Shown here in pieces: positions 1 to 8,862 of a DNA stretch of 64,000 nucleotides. This DNA is from CAWJKP01 sp963843465 (GTDB taxonomy: Bacteria; Planctomycetota; Planctomycetia; Pirellulales; Thermoguttaceae). Location of the stretch: the NCBI GenBank assembly GCA_963843465.1, contig CAWJKP010000003.1, forward strand, positions 1 through 64,000, read 5' to 3'. A model generated the notes under the pieces. It saw nothing but the letters and a program-made list of their open reading frames with translations. It was not told the origin of the DNA and searched no databases. The translations under genes were made by a program, and so were the position numbers. Each line of letters opens with the position of its first letter. The stretch's first letter is position 1.

Positions 1-456
1 GAGCGACTGGAATCGCTGGAGCCATCCACGTCAGCGCTGGTGTTCTTGGTCCGTGATTTGATTTCGCACCTCTTCGGAAGGCGACCAGACGAACCGGAAC
101 GTTCGTTCGTCCATCTTGTGCTTCGTAGTCTGATGGACGAGGGAGAGTTCGCACGGCTCGCCATTCAAGGAGGGCCATCCCATTGGGTTCAAAAGGTTGG
201 GGAGTGCATTGAGGCGGCAAGAACTGCCGGCGATATGGTCGATGAATCTGGCCAAATCAGCTTGGGAGGTTGGTGTGCCCATCAGTTGATTGCCGGGATT
301 GCGATGCACTTTTTGCCTGCCGAGCCCGTTATAGACTACGGCGTCTCACGCGAGCAACTCGCCAAGCAGGTGACGTGGTTCTGTTTGCGCGGCATGGGTT
401 TGAAAGAGGAAGCAATCCGGCGTTGTTGCGAGTCCAAGAACATTTGCATCCAGTGA
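1..456 (+). CDS. C-terminal part of a probable TetR-type regulator (5' end outside window)
   Basis: The frame is open to the left edge, so the N-terminus is missing; the GTG at 40 is probably internal. The 151 visible codons are mainly alpha-helical (LVRDLISHLF, HLVLRSLMDEG) and have no enzyme motif. The gene sits 27 bases upstream of a HlyD-type adaptor gene. That arrangement is typical for a TetR/AcrR repressor (for example the CecR type) controlling an efflux operon, so I infer a regulator C-terminal ligand domain. The DNA-binding helix-turn-helix would lie outside the window, so the assignment is contextual. Confidence 0.5.
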   Translation, partial: ERLESLEPSTSALVFLVRDLISHLFGRRPDEPERSFVHLVLRSLMDEGEFARLAIQGGPSHWVQKVGECIEAARTAGDMVDESGQISLGGWCAHQLIAGIAMHFLPAEPVIDYGVSREQLAKQVTWFCLRGMGLKEEAIRRCCESKNICIQ

Positions 457-483
457 GCGAGGGTTTTTTCGGAGGATAGGTGT

Positions 484-1812
484 GTGAGCACACACTTACG
501 ATTCAGGACGGCCATGAAAACAGTATTTGCGATTCTTATCTTGCTTGGCGTCGCGGGAGGCGGCGCGGCGTACTACGTCAAACACAGGACCGCTGATCCC
601 GGGACGATTCTCAGCACGGTGGCGGTCAAGCAGGGCGACCTGCTTTCGACGATCGGCGCGACGGGAACCGTGGAACCGGAGGAGGTCGTGGATGTGGGTG
701 CCCAGGTGGCCGGTTTGATCGTCGAGTTTGGCGCCGATCCTCACGATTCGACCAAGTTGATCGACTTCGGTTCCGTCGTCGAGAAGGGCACGGTGTTGGC
801 TCGCATCGACCCCACTCCGTATGAAGCAGCGCTCGACCAGGCCAAGGCCAACCTACAGCAGGCTGAGGGCAACCAGATTCAACTTGATGCCAAATCGTAC
901 CAGGCCCAGCGGGATTGGGAGCGGGCCAAGAAACTCGTCCTCACGCACTCCATCGCGGACCTCGATTACGACACTGCGCAACTAACCTACGAGTCGGCAA
1001 GGTCGGGCGTGGCAGTTGGGAAGGCAACCATCGCCCAGATGCGGGCGGCTCTAAGAATGGCCGTTGTCAATTTGGGCTATACGACCATCACGTCTCCCGT
1101 CCGCGGCGTCATCCTCGACCGCCGCGTGAACATCGGCCAGACGGTCGTGGCCAGCCTTAATGCCCCCAGCCTGTTCCTTATCGCCAAGGATTTGCGGCGG
1201 ATGCAGGTGTGGGCGTCGGTCAACGAGGCCGACATCGGCCACATCCACTTGGAGATGCCCGTGCGATTCACGGTCGATGCCCATGCAGGCCAGCTATTTC
1301 ACGGTAAGGTGACTCAAATCCGAATGAACGCCACGATGACGCAGAACGTGGTCACGTACACGGTGGTCGTGACGACCGACAACTCCAACGGCAAGCTGCT
1401 GCCCTATCTGACTGCAAATGTTCAATTTGAGACGGACCAGCGGTCCCATGTACTCTTGGTCCCCAATGCGGCGTTACGTTGGAAGCCGCAATCGTCACAG
1501 ATAACCCCGGCAGTGCGTAGAACACCATCGGCCGCCGAATCCTCGATCACCGAGGACCACGGCTGCCTCTGGGTTGAGGCCGATGGCGGCTTTGTCCGGC
1601 CGCTGGAGGTCGTACTCGGTGCCAGTGACGGGACGATGACCGAGATCAGCGGCAGCGGTGTGAAGGAAGGAATACGGGTCGTTGTCGCGGAGGAAGGCAA
1701 GGAAGACACGGAGGGCCAAGACAGCGAGACACCCGCCGATGGAGACAAGACGAGCAATCCCTTCTTGCCCAAGCCGCCCAAGGGCAGCAAACCGCCCCCA
1801 GGACCAATGTAG
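484..1812 (+). CDS. macA: HlyD/MacA-family periplasmic efflux adaptor
   Basis: Membrane fusion protein of a tripartite efflux pump, linking the downstream MacB-like ABC permease to an outer-membrane channel. The GTG start at 484 is preceded by GGAGG at 471-475. A hydrophobic anchor (FAILILLGVAGGGAAYY) follows, then a lipoyl-type half motif (GTVEPEEVVDVGAQVAG), an alpha-hairpin around residues 115-190 (QAKANLQQAEGNQIQLDAK), the second lipoyl half (TITSPVRGVILDRRVNIGQ) and a beta-barrel. The C-terminal tail is Pro/Lys/Gly rich. Length 442 aa is usual for MacA plus a tail. The stop is 19 bases before macB. Confidence 0.93.
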   Translation: MSTHLRFRTAMKTVFAILILLGVAGGGAAYYVKHRTADPGTILSTVAVKQGDLLSTIGATGTVEPEEVVDVGAQVAGLIVEFGADPHDSTKLIDFGSVVEKGTVLARIDPTPYEAALDQAKANLQQAEGNQIQLDAKSYQAQRDWERAKKLVLTHSIADLDYDTAQLTYESARSGVAVGKATIAQMRAALRMAVVNLGYTTITSPVRGVILDRRVNIGQTVVASLNAPSLFLIAKDLRRMQVWASVNEADIGHIHLEMPVRFTVDAHAGQLFHGKVTQIRMNATMTQNVVTYTVVVTTDNSNGKLLPYLTANVQFETDQRSHVLLVPNAALRWKPQSSQITPAVRRTPSAAESSITEDHGCLWVEADGGFVRPLEVVLGASDGTMTEISGSGVKEGIRVVVAEEGKEDTEGQDSETPADGDKTSNPFLPKPPKGSKPPPGPM

Positions 1813-1831
1813 TTTCTCGGAGCTACCACAC

Positions 1832-4174
1832 ATGGAATTGATCCGGCTTGAAAATGTCAGCAAGACCTACCACCTGGGCGAAGTGGAAGTCCCGGTGCTG
1901 CGGGGCGTCTCGTTGTCCATTCGTCAAGGGGAGATGGTGGCGCTGATGGGGGTCTCGGGTTCCGGCAAGACCACGCTGATGAACATTCTGGGCTGTCTGG
2001 ATCATGCGACCTCCGGCAAGTATTGGTTCGACGGCCAAGAGATGAGCGGGCTGAAACCAAATCAGCGAGCGCTGGTGCGAACGGAAAAACTTGGTTTTGT
2101 CTTTCAGAACTTCAACCTCCTCGCGCGGACCACGGCGCAACAGAACGTCGCTATGCCGCTGGACTATTCTCCACATCGGTGTTCCTCCGGGGAAGCCCGC
2201 CGTTTGGCGAAAACTTTGCTAACTCGAGTCGGGCTGGCCGACCGGGCCAATTACGAGCCGTCGCAGATGTCTGGCGGACAACAACAACGGGTGGCGATTG
2301 GCCGGGCATTGGTCAATCGCCCCGCGCTGGTTCTGGCCGACGAGCCGACCGGCAATCTGGATTCGCACACGAGTGTCGAAATCCTGCGCATGTTCCAGCA
2401 ACTCAATGCTGAGGGAATCACCGTCCTTCTGGTGACGCACGACCCCAACGTGGCCGCCTACGCCCATCGAACCATCCGCATCGTGGACGGAACGATCGAA
2501 GGCGACGAGACGAACCCGTCGAATCCGCCTGAAAGTGGCGTTGCGTCAGAATCCCATGCCGGTATCCGGCAGTCGCCTCCTCGTGTGGGCATCCTGGAAA
2601 AGAGCGGCACGGGTGATGGTCGCGGCGACGGCACGGCAACGGTGACGGCAACCCAGCCGGTGAAAATCGTGGCCGTCGCGGCAGAGGCTCTCGCTTGCCC
2701 CCAGCCTGCCGCGCAGCCAAATCCCTCGCTACGGAACCCATTGTCTGAGTTCTATGACGATGCACCAGTGAAGCCTCGACGGCAGATCGCGCCGGCGCTG
2801 CTGCCGGCCACGTGGCGCACCGCGCTCGGCGCGCTGCGGCGAAACAAGATGCGATCGGGACTGTCGGCCCTGGGCGTCATCATTGCCGTGGCCGCCGTCA
2901 TCGCCATGACAGAGATCGGCCAAGGGTCGAAATCCGCCTTGCAGAAAGGCATCGCCAGCATGGGGGCCAACACGTTGATGATCTTTGCCGGGACCACTGC
3001 CACTGGTGGAGTGAACCAAGGGACGGGCAGCGCACTGACTCTCACGCCCCAGGACGCCAACGAGATAGCCCGTCAGTGCCCCGCCGTGAGCGCTATCGCC
3101 CTGATTGTTCGCGCCCGGTCGCAAATCGTCTACGGGAACCGCAACTGGGTGCCCGAACAAATCAGCGGCACGACTCCATCCTTCTTATCAGTGCGTGATT
3201 GGAACATGGCAAGAGGCGAGATGTTCACCGACCGCGATGTCCGCAATGGTAACAAAGTGTGCGTGATCGGCAATACTGTGAAGCGAAACCTGTTTCCGGG
3301 CGTATCTCCGATCGGCAAGGAAATCCGCATCAACAACGTCTCGTTTCGCGTCATCGGTGTTCTAGGTCGCAAGGGAGCCAATATGATGGGCATGGACCAG
3401 GACAACATCGTGCTAGCGCCGTGGACTACCATCAAGTACCGCGTTAGCGGCACCACTCTGACCAACACGAACCAGAGCGCTAGTGCCGGCAGCAGTTCCT
3501 CTTCCACCAGCGATTCGGTCAATACGCTGAGCGGCCTCTATCCCACCGCAACATCGCTCTATACCTCTCGTTCGTCCACCCAAACCGCCGACTACCCGCA
3601 GCCAGTCCGTTTTACCAACGTGGATCAGATTGTGGCCAAAGCGGCTTCCGAAAGGAAAGTCAAAGAGGCGGCCAACCAGATCACCAAGCTACTGCGCGAG
3701 CGCCACCGCATCCGTGCGGGTGACGACGACGACTTCAGCGTCCGCGACATGGCCGAGATTGTGAAAATGTTATCCTCCACCACCCAGTCGATGAGCATCT
3801 TGTTGTTGGTGGTGGCGTTGATCTCCCTAGTGGTCGGCGGGGTGGGCATTATGAACATCATGCTTGTTTCCGTAACCGAACGCACTCGGGAAATCGGACT
3901 CCGAATGGCGGTCGGTGCCCGAAGCCATCACATTCTCCGGCAATTCCTCGTCGAGGCGGTGGTGTTGTGCCTCGTCGGCGGAGCGATGGGCATCCTCCTG
4001 GGCCGTGGCACGTCGATCCTGGTGCGGTGGAAGATACGCTGGCCCACGGAAGCATCGTTGTCAACAATCGTTGCCGCAGTGGTGGTCTCTGTTGGCGTCG
4101 GCATTGCCTTCGGCTTCTATCCCGCCTGGAAAGCCTCGCGTTTGGACCCAATCGAAGCGTTGCGGTACGAGTGA
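1832..4174 (+). CDS. macB: MacB-like ABC transporter, fused ATPase and FtsX-type permease
   Basis: Inner-membrane part of a MacAB-type exporter. The start is ATG 1832 with GGAG at 1819-1822; the longer open frame upstream overlaps macA and is not used. The N-terminal ABC domain has Walker A GVSGSGKTT, signature MSGGQQQRVA and Walker B LVLADEPTGNLDS, ending near residue 230. A Pro- and Ser-rich linker of about 100 residues, longer than usual, leads to the first transmembrane helix (GLSALGVIIAVAAVIAM), a large periplasmic domain rich in Ser/Thr, and three C-terminal helices with the FtsX motif ERTREIGLRMAVGA. The substrate is unknown; peptides, macrolides or lipids are handled by relatives. Confidence 0.93.
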   Translation: MELIRLENVSKTYHLGEVEVPVLRGVSLSIRQGEMVALMGVSGSGKTTLMNILGCLDHATSGKYWFDGQEMSGLKPNQRALVRTEKLGFVFQNFNLLARTTAQQNVAMPLDYSPHRCSSGEARRLAKTLLTRVGLADRANYEPSQMSGGQQQRVAIGRALVNRPALVLADEPTGNLDSHTSVEILRMFQQLNAEGITVLLVTHDPNVAAYAHRTIRIVDGTIEGDETNPSNPPESGVASESHAGIRQSPPRVGILEKSGTGDGRGDGTATVTATQPVKIVAVAAEALACPQPAAQPNPSLRNPLSEFYDDAPVKPRRQIAPALLPATWRTALGALRRNKMRSGLSALGVIIAVAAVIAMTEIGQGSKSALQKGIASMGANTLMIFAGTTATGGVNQGTGSALTLTPQDANEIARQCPAVSAIALIVRARSQIVYGNRNWVPEQISGTTPSFLSVRDWNMARGEMFTDRDVRNGNKVCVIGNTVKRNLFPGVSPIGKEIRINNVSFRVIGVLGRKGANMMGMDQDNIVLAPWTTIKYRVSGTTLTNTNQSASAGSSSSSTSDSVNTLSGLYPTATSLYTSRSSTQTADYPQPVRFTNVDQIVAKAASERKVKEAANQITKLLRERHRIRAGDDDDFSVRDMAEIVKMLSSTTQSMSILLLVVALISLVVGGVGIMNIMLVSVTERTREIGLRMAVGARSHHILRQFLVEAVVLCLVGGAMGILLGRGTSILVRWKIRWPTEASLSTIVAAVVVSVGVGIAFGFYPAWKASRLDPIEALRYE

Positions 4175-4764
4175 GAGGCGTTTGTACGCCCGTGTGTGAC
4201 CACCGCACAATGATGTTGTCCGGCAGCCGCCTGTTGTCGAGAACGCGCAAGTGACCGGGTGGCCCTGGGCGGTTGCCCGCCCAGGGCTCCCACAGACCCG
4301 AACGTGCGCAATTAACGCATTCGGTTCCTCAAGTTATCCTTTCGCTAAACGACGGCATGCCGAGTGAATCGCTACGGCAGACGGCAGAGGTTACGCGTAG
4401 GGTCCGATCGAAAGGTTTCGAGCTTTATCCTACATCTCAGCCTCCTTTCCCAAGCTCAACGGAGTGCAAGGTCGGAAGTCGTTAGCCCGCTTGTACTTCG
4501 GACCCCGTTGGTAAGTCCGGGCGGCGGCGGCCGAAGGCGCCGCCGCACTCACACGCCTGCCGGAGCAACTCGCCGGGCGGGTCGGACCCGAACTCGGCCA
4601 CTAGCGCGGCCAGAAAGGAGACGGAGGGCAAGTGGACGGGCTCTGGGCAGGCATGGCACCGGCATCTGCAATTTGGCAACGGCAAGGGTCATGTCTTCGG
4701 CGGTTCCTATGTCGGTTACTCGTTTTCCCGGTCGTTGGGGTTGAAAATGCCCGCGGCCGGTCGC
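4175..4764. other. Gene-free stretch containing the first 267-bp direct repeat
   Basis: No convincing gene between macB and the vapC-like gene. The reading frames here are short and unlike known proteins. The main content is repeat copy 1 at 4391-4657. The rest shows no recognisable signal. Confidence 0.6.
4391..4657. repeat. 267-bp direct repeat, copy 1, left of the toxin-antitoxin pair
   Basis: Shares near-continuous similarity with 5573-5839 in the same orientation (same length, roughly nine positions in ten by eye). Both start near TTAC-CGTAGGGT and end near CAGGCATGGC. Both contain a GCCGCCGCAC core and the stretch GCGCGGCCAGAAAGGAGACG. No complete gene is visible inside. The two copies bracket the DUF104/VapC pair. 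Confidence 0.85.
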
Positions 4765-5166
4765 TCAGAACAGCGTCGTGAATCCAGCGGCCTGGAAGTG
4801 TCGGTCGCTGGTGAAGGCTTCCGTGATCTGCAGCCGGCGCATCACAAGGAAGGAGACATGATCGACGACCCCGGCCTGGGCCGCATCGCCACGTTCGTAG
4901 GCCGCCCATGCCGCCTGCCAATCATCCTCGGTAGGCACGACCAATTCGTTACGGAGTTCAAGACCGCGCCGCAAGGCGCATACGTCGCTGCGAAACGTCC
5001 GCCGGGCCGCCGTGTTGCTGCATTCCAGCAAGACAAAGCTGGTCGTCACCGTTGGTCTACGCTCCAGAACCATCTTCTGGTACGCGGCATCGGCGGCAGC
5101 GTGCCACTGGTCATCGGCGTCCCAAAGGGCGATCAAGCCAACCGTGTCCAGAAAAACCGATCTCAT
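4765..5166 (-). CDS. vapC: VapC-like PIN-domain ribonuclease toxin
   Basis: PIN-domain toxin of 133 aa, the usual VapC length. The four acidic metal-binding positions are visible: Asp7 (FLDTVG), Glu48 (LLEC), Asp102 (VDHVSF) and Asp121 (TSDRHF). VapC toxins cut specific RNAs when the partner antitoxin is lost. The start codon overlaps the stop of the upstream DUF104 gene (ATGA, 5163-5166), so the two are translationally coupled, antitoxin first. The target RNA cannot be read from the sequence. Confidence 0.9.
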   Translation of the reverse strand: MRSVFLDTVGLIALWDADDQWHAAADAAYQKMVLERRPTVTTSFVLLECSNTAARRTFRSDVCALRRGLELRNELVVPTEDDWQAAWAAYERGDAAQAGVVDHVSFLVMRRLQITEAFTSDRHFQAAGFTTLF

Positions 5167-5372
5167 GGTTGGTGCTCATTGTGCCGCTCGGCCAAATTAT
5201 GTTCCCCCGACGCATGACGCCTGCCGAGGATGGCGTAGATTTCATCCAGGGTGGGGATCTTGGGTTCCTCTCTGATCTGGCGAACCTCGATCTCCACCTG
5301 ACATGGATCAGGGAAGTCCACCGCTGTTGTGGGCCGAAAGACACCGTTCTCGTAGATGGCGTGGATGGTCAT
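5163..5372 (-). CDS. DUF104-family antitoxin
   Basis: 69-residue protein with the DUF104 signature (IHAIYENGVFRP followed by PDPCQVEIEV). These small beta-rich proteins are partners of PIN toxins in many genomes. The C-terminal tail is hydrophilic with many Arg, Glu and His, as expected for the segment that wraps the toxin. It lies directly upstream of the vapC-like gene with a 4-base overlap. DUF104 antitoxins lack a classical DNA-binding domain, so self-regulation may differ from AbrB/RHH-type VapB. Confidence 0.87.
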   Translation of the reverse strand: MTIHAIYENGVFRPTTAVDFPDPCQVEIEVRQIREEPKIPTLDEIYAILGRRHASGEHNLAERHNEHQP

Positions 5373-5572
5373 GGTTGACTCTCCATTGGGTTCATTGTGG
5401 ACACCCCTTACGGCGCTCCGCCGCGCTGCAACGCCCGACGGCGCCGCGGATCACAATCGTTATCACAACACTCCCTTCCTCTCATTCTACCACGGCAGAT
5501 TCTCCCTGACCGCTTCCAGGTCTTCGAGAATCTGCCGTGTGCGGTCGTCCGTTGTGCCAGGGCTGAGTGGCA

Positions 5573-5839
5573 TTACCCGTAGGGTTCCATCGAAAGGTTT
5601 CGAGCTGTATCCTACATCTCAGCCTCCTTTCCCAAGTTCAACCTGGCGCAAGGTCGGAAGTCGTTAGCCCGCTTGCACTTGGGACCCCGTTGGTCAGCCT
5701 CGGCGGCGGCGGCCGAAGGTGCCGCCGCACACGCACGCCCACCGGGGCAACTCGCCGGGCGGGTCAGACCCGAACTCGGCCACCAGCGCGGCCAGAAAGG
5801 AGACGAAGGGCAAGTGGACGGGCTCTGGACAGGCATGGC
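5573..5839. repeat. 267-bp direct repeat, copy 2, right of the toxin-antitoxin pair
   Basis: Second copy of the repeat at 4391-4657, same orientation and length. The spacing between copy starts is 1182 bp. With copy 1 it frames the DUF104/VapC operon like the boundary of a small composite element or the product of a duplication. Confidence 0.85.
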
Positions 5840-6041
5840 GCCAGCCAACGTGCGCGCGCTGGTGACCGAGAGCACCTTGCTGGAAGGCTGGAAGCGCCCG
5901 CTTCGTGTGGAAACGTCGCTGGAAACGCATCGCCGGAGGCGAGCCTGCGCCAAGTTCGCCAGAAAACGCCGCTCCAGACGCACCGGCGACCCAGAAACCG
6001 CGCCTTCTGGGACGCCATCGCTTCAGTTTGCGCCGCGGCGA

Positions 6042-6131
6042 GGCGGACAGGGCGGCAATTTGCGGCGCTCCAGGGTGGACAGGGCGTCAATTTACGCCGC
6101 TACTGAGTGGACAGGGCGTCAATTTGCGTCG
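6042..6131. repeat. Three 26-bp units at an exact 32-bp period
   Basis: Units begin at 6042, 6074 and 6106 and share GGACAGGGCGTCAATTT (first unit GGCGG for GGCGT). The 6-base linkers differ. Iterated sites of this size at about three helical turns recall transposase-binding ends of IS21- or Tn7-like elements, but no transposase gene is present here. Confidence 0.8.
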
Positions 6132-6356
6132 GGCCGAAGGCGCCATCTCGCCGCTTGCCGGCGCCAGACGGGGCGTCTACTGTCATACTCGCAAAACGGG
6201 CGTCTGGACCTTACCGGTTGTCCGCAAAAGGGATGCGCCGACAAACGGCGGCGGCGAGGCGGCCGAGGGCCGGCGCGGGGAGAAAAAAAGGGATTGCCGC
6301 TACAAAGAACGGCAGTCGGTCTGTCGCATTTCGAGACGGGCGCAATTCGGCCGCCG

Positions 6357-8381
6357 TCACCGTGCCGGCTCGAGGTCGAGGCGGTCGATGCCGAACATGT
6401 AGGACTTGATCGCCTGGGGGTTGGCCCCCAGGATCTTGACCGTCAGCTTGTGCGGGCCGTCGGCCAGGTCATAGGCGCCCAGGGCGATGGGACCGAAGGG
6501 AATCACCTGCGGATGGTAGAGGTCGATCGGCTTGCCGGCCTGCTTGCCGTCCAACAGAAGCTGTACGATAGCGTAGTCCGGGGCCTTGGTGAGGTGGACG
6601 CTCACCTGGTATTTGCCGCTGTGCGCGACCGGCACGGCCAGGATGAGCTCGTCGCCCGGTTGGGCGCCGGTCCACCAGAGCTGCTCGTCGTTCTTCCATT
6701 TCCCGCCGCCGAAGGATTCCATGCCCTGCAACTGCGGCTCGCCGTGGGGCTCGCCCAGCACCTTGAACCCGGCGGTCACCAGCGGCGTCATCACCCAGTA
6801 GCCGTCTCGCTCCTGGACGGGCAGGGGATCGTAGGGGTCGACGCCGCCGGGGGCCAGGTACCAGCGGGCGGTAAGGGCGTAGAGCGTGCCCCGCTCGTTC
6901 TTGAAATACTTCTCGATGCAGCCCTCGAACGATTTCTGGAAGGGCACGTTGTCGACAATGTGCCAGCGGAGCACCGATTGGTGCCCACGGTTGTCCTGGG
7001 TCAAGGTCTGCGCGTGGTAAGGCCGCTGGAACAAGTGGGGACAGCACCAGGCGTAGCCGAAGTAGTCCTCCGAGCCGGTGCCGAAGGTCGAGGGGAACTT
7101 CTCCCCGTCGACGAAGAACTTCTCGTCGCCCTCGCCCCACCAGCCGCCCCGCGGGTTCCAGACGTGGAGCATCACGCCGCAAAACCGGCCGCGGCCCCGG
7201 GTCAGGAGCATGGTCCAGTCGGGCCAGCGGTCGGGCGGCAGCTCCACCGTGTCGCGGTGCCACTTGGTGTGGAAGTAGCCCAGACCCTCAAACGGCCGCG
7301 CCAACGGCGCGTGGGTGATCCCGAACTGCACCTCGCGCGGGACGGCGTCTTCGTTGATCAGCTCCACCACCGCGCTTTTGGCGAACGGCATGTACCAATA
7401 GGAGTAATAGCCCCGATCCGTCATGCCGGTGAGCAGCGTCTTATAGGGATTCACCCCGGGCGCCGTGCCGAAGAAATCGCCCAGCGGGCACCAGACCGCC
7501 GGCTTCGCCTGGCCGTCCCAGGTGATCCGCAGGGCCATCCTCCGCAGACCGGCCATCTCGTCGGCCCGATTGATGAATTTGGCCTTCGCCCAGAGGGCGG
7601 TGATCGCCCGGGGACCGTCGAGCCGGGCCACGCGGGCCGTCTCGCCCGGCGCGACGCGAACCGATTGCGCGAGCGTCTCCTGACCGGGCCGCTTTCCGGC
7701 CGGATCGGTGCCCAGCCCTTCGGCGAAGAAGCGATCCACGGCTTTGAGCATCCCCGCGTGCTGCTGGGCCAGCTCGGCGCTGAAGGTGGGCAGGACGGTT
7801 TCTTGCGGGTAGGTCGCATAGGTGAAGTGGTAGTAGGCGCCCCAGTCCTTGTCCGCCACCACCTTGCACGATTTCCGATAAGGGATCGGAAAGTACAGGT
7901 CCTGCCCGGCGGAGCCGGTCTTGGTCATGTCGTAGGAGAGCGCGGGATATGGGAAGGGAGCGTGCTGGCCGTCGAAGTAAGCGATGAAGGGCAGGTCGAC
8001 GACGGGTTCCGGCTGGCCGTCGAGAAAGATCCTCACGTGGCCCTTGCCGGCCGCGGCCGACCAGATCCGCCAGATGCAGCCCGGGCCTTTCATCTCGGCC
8101 ATCACCACGCGGTCTCCCTCGCGGCGGATGATGCCGTCGCCGTCGCCGTTGGCGGCCCAGTTGACGTACTTGCCGGTCTTCTCGTCGTAACGGCTGGCCC
8201 GGTCATAGCTGGAACATTGGCCGCACTTCTCGCCCACGTCCGGCAGCTCGGCCAGACGGGAAAGATCGGTCATGCGATGAATCAACTCGGCGTAGGTCAG
8301 CGTCGGCTCCGCCCGGGCGGTGGAGGCCAGGGCAAGCAACGCTATCGCGGCGGGGGCAAGGAAGCATCGAGGCAGGAACAT
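6357..8381 (-). CDS. Secreted DUF2961 / GH172-type glycoside hydrolase
   Basis: 674-residue protein with a signal peptide (AAIALLALASTARA, cleavage near residue 24). The DUF2961 hallmarks are GGWWGEGDEKFFVDGE (residues 412-427) and GTGSEDYFG (434-442). Their glutamates (Glu417/420 and Glu438) match the acidic pair proposed as catalytic in family GH172. That family contains alpha-D-fructofuranosidases/difructose dianhydride enzymes and exo-arabinofuranosidases. The C-terminal 120 residues look like a carbohydrate-binding jelly roll (HSGKYQVSVHLT). GGGAG precedes the start. It probably acts on an exopolysaccharide outside the cytoplasm; the substrate is not predictable. Confidence 0.88.
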   Translation of the reverse strand: MFLPRCFLAPAAIALLALASTARAEPTLTYAELIHRMTDLSRLAELPDVGEKCGQCSSYDRASRYDEKTGKYVNWAANGDGDGIIRREGDRVVMAEMKGPGCIWRIWSAAAGKGHVRIFLDGQPEPVVDLPFIAYFDGQHAPFPYPALSYDMTKTGSAGQDLYFPIPYRKSCKVVADKDWGAYYHFTYATYPQETVLPTFSAELAQQHAGMLKAVDRFFAEGLGTDPAGKRPGQETLAQSVRVAPGETARVARLDGPRAITALWAKAKFINRADEMAGLRRMALRITWDGQAKPAVWCPLGDFFGTAPGVNPYKTLLTGMTDRGYYSYWYMPFAKSAVVELINEDAVPREVQFGITHAPLARPFEGLGYFHTKWHRDTVELPPDRWPDWTMLLTRGRGRFCGVMLHVWNPRGGWWGEGDEKFFVDGEKFPSTFGTGSEDYFGYAWCCPHLFQRPYHAQTLTQDNRGHQSVLRWHIVDNVPFQKSFEGCIEKYFKNERGTLYALTARWYLAPGGVDPYDPLPVQERDGYWVMTPLVTAGFKVLGEPHGEPQLQGMESFGGGKWKNDEQLWWTGAQPGDELILAVPVAHSGKYQVSVHLTKAPDYAIVQLLLDGKQAGKPIDLYHPQVIPFGPIALGAYDLADGPHKLTVKILGANPQAIKSYMFGIDRLDLEPAR

Positions 8382-8403
8382 GGTGGTCTCCCACAGAGGA
8401 ACG

Positions 8404-8496
8404 AATGGTTATCCAGTTGACTCAAGTGATCGGTATGCCCACGGCTACCATCATAGCGTCGCGACGCGACGAACCTAAGTCAAGTGGATAACCATT
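8404..8496. repeat. 93-bp palindromic element upstream of the GH172 gene
   Basis: Left arm begins AATGGTTATCCAGTTGACTC; the right arm ends AAGTGGATAACCATT. The arms pair over about 25 bases with a few mismatches around a GC-rich centre (GCGTCGCGACGCGACG). It lies 22 bases from the start codon of the GH172 gene, so it falls in its leader or promoter region. No other copy was seen in the window. Confidence 0.75.
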
Positions 8497-8639
8497 AACA
8501 AGATTTGACAACCCTTGACATTTGTGCCAACCCCGGCAAGAGTTACGGATTGGGCATTTCCCCCAACCCAGCTCGCGCCGCGGCCACGGCAACGATCCGC
8601 GAAAGGACGCTCTACCGCCCGCGGGACGAAGTGACACAG

Positions 8640-8702
8640 GTTCGTAGTACCGGCTTTAGCCGGAAATCCGAGGCAAGACCGCCTGAAGGCGGGACTACGA
8701 AC
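8640..8702. repeat. Palindromic repeat family C, copy 1
   Basis: 63-bp element running from GTTCGTAGTACCGG to GGGACTACGAAC, with internal hairpins CCGGCTTTAGCCGG and CCGCCTGAAGGCGGG. A second 63-bp copy lies at 53177-53239. The flanking bases upstream (CGCGGGAC) also match, so the mobile unit may be a little longer. Confidence 0.85.
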
Positions 8703-8862
8703 GGCGCATTTCCAACCACGCGAAGTATAGCGTCCAACTTCTGAACACATCCGGGCCGACACGGCCCGACTCGGAATCGGGAACCCTACCGGTTTGCGGC
8801 AACGGGTGAAACCCGGTAAAATCACCCTTTTCTCTCTTCGGTACCCGCAAAGTCAGGTGGCC

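Larger units (their letters stand above)
5373..6356. other. Gene-free stretch with repeat copy 2 and a triple 26-bp repeat
   Basis: Nearly 1 kb without a supportable gene. It carries the second 267-bp direct repeat (5573-5839) and the triplet at 6042-6131. Open frames on both strands are low-complexity Arg/Pro/Ala translations typical of GC-rich non-coding DNA. The arrangement suggests decayed mobile DNA. Confidence 0.55.

Noticed and set aside
6042..6131. Short CRISPR array
   Set aside because: The 6-base linkers are far too short to be spacers.
5673..8420. 915-codon open frame on the plus strand
   Set aside because: Antisense to the GH172 gene. Its translation is His/Arg/Ala/Gly-rich without domains and is a by-product of GC-rich codon usage.
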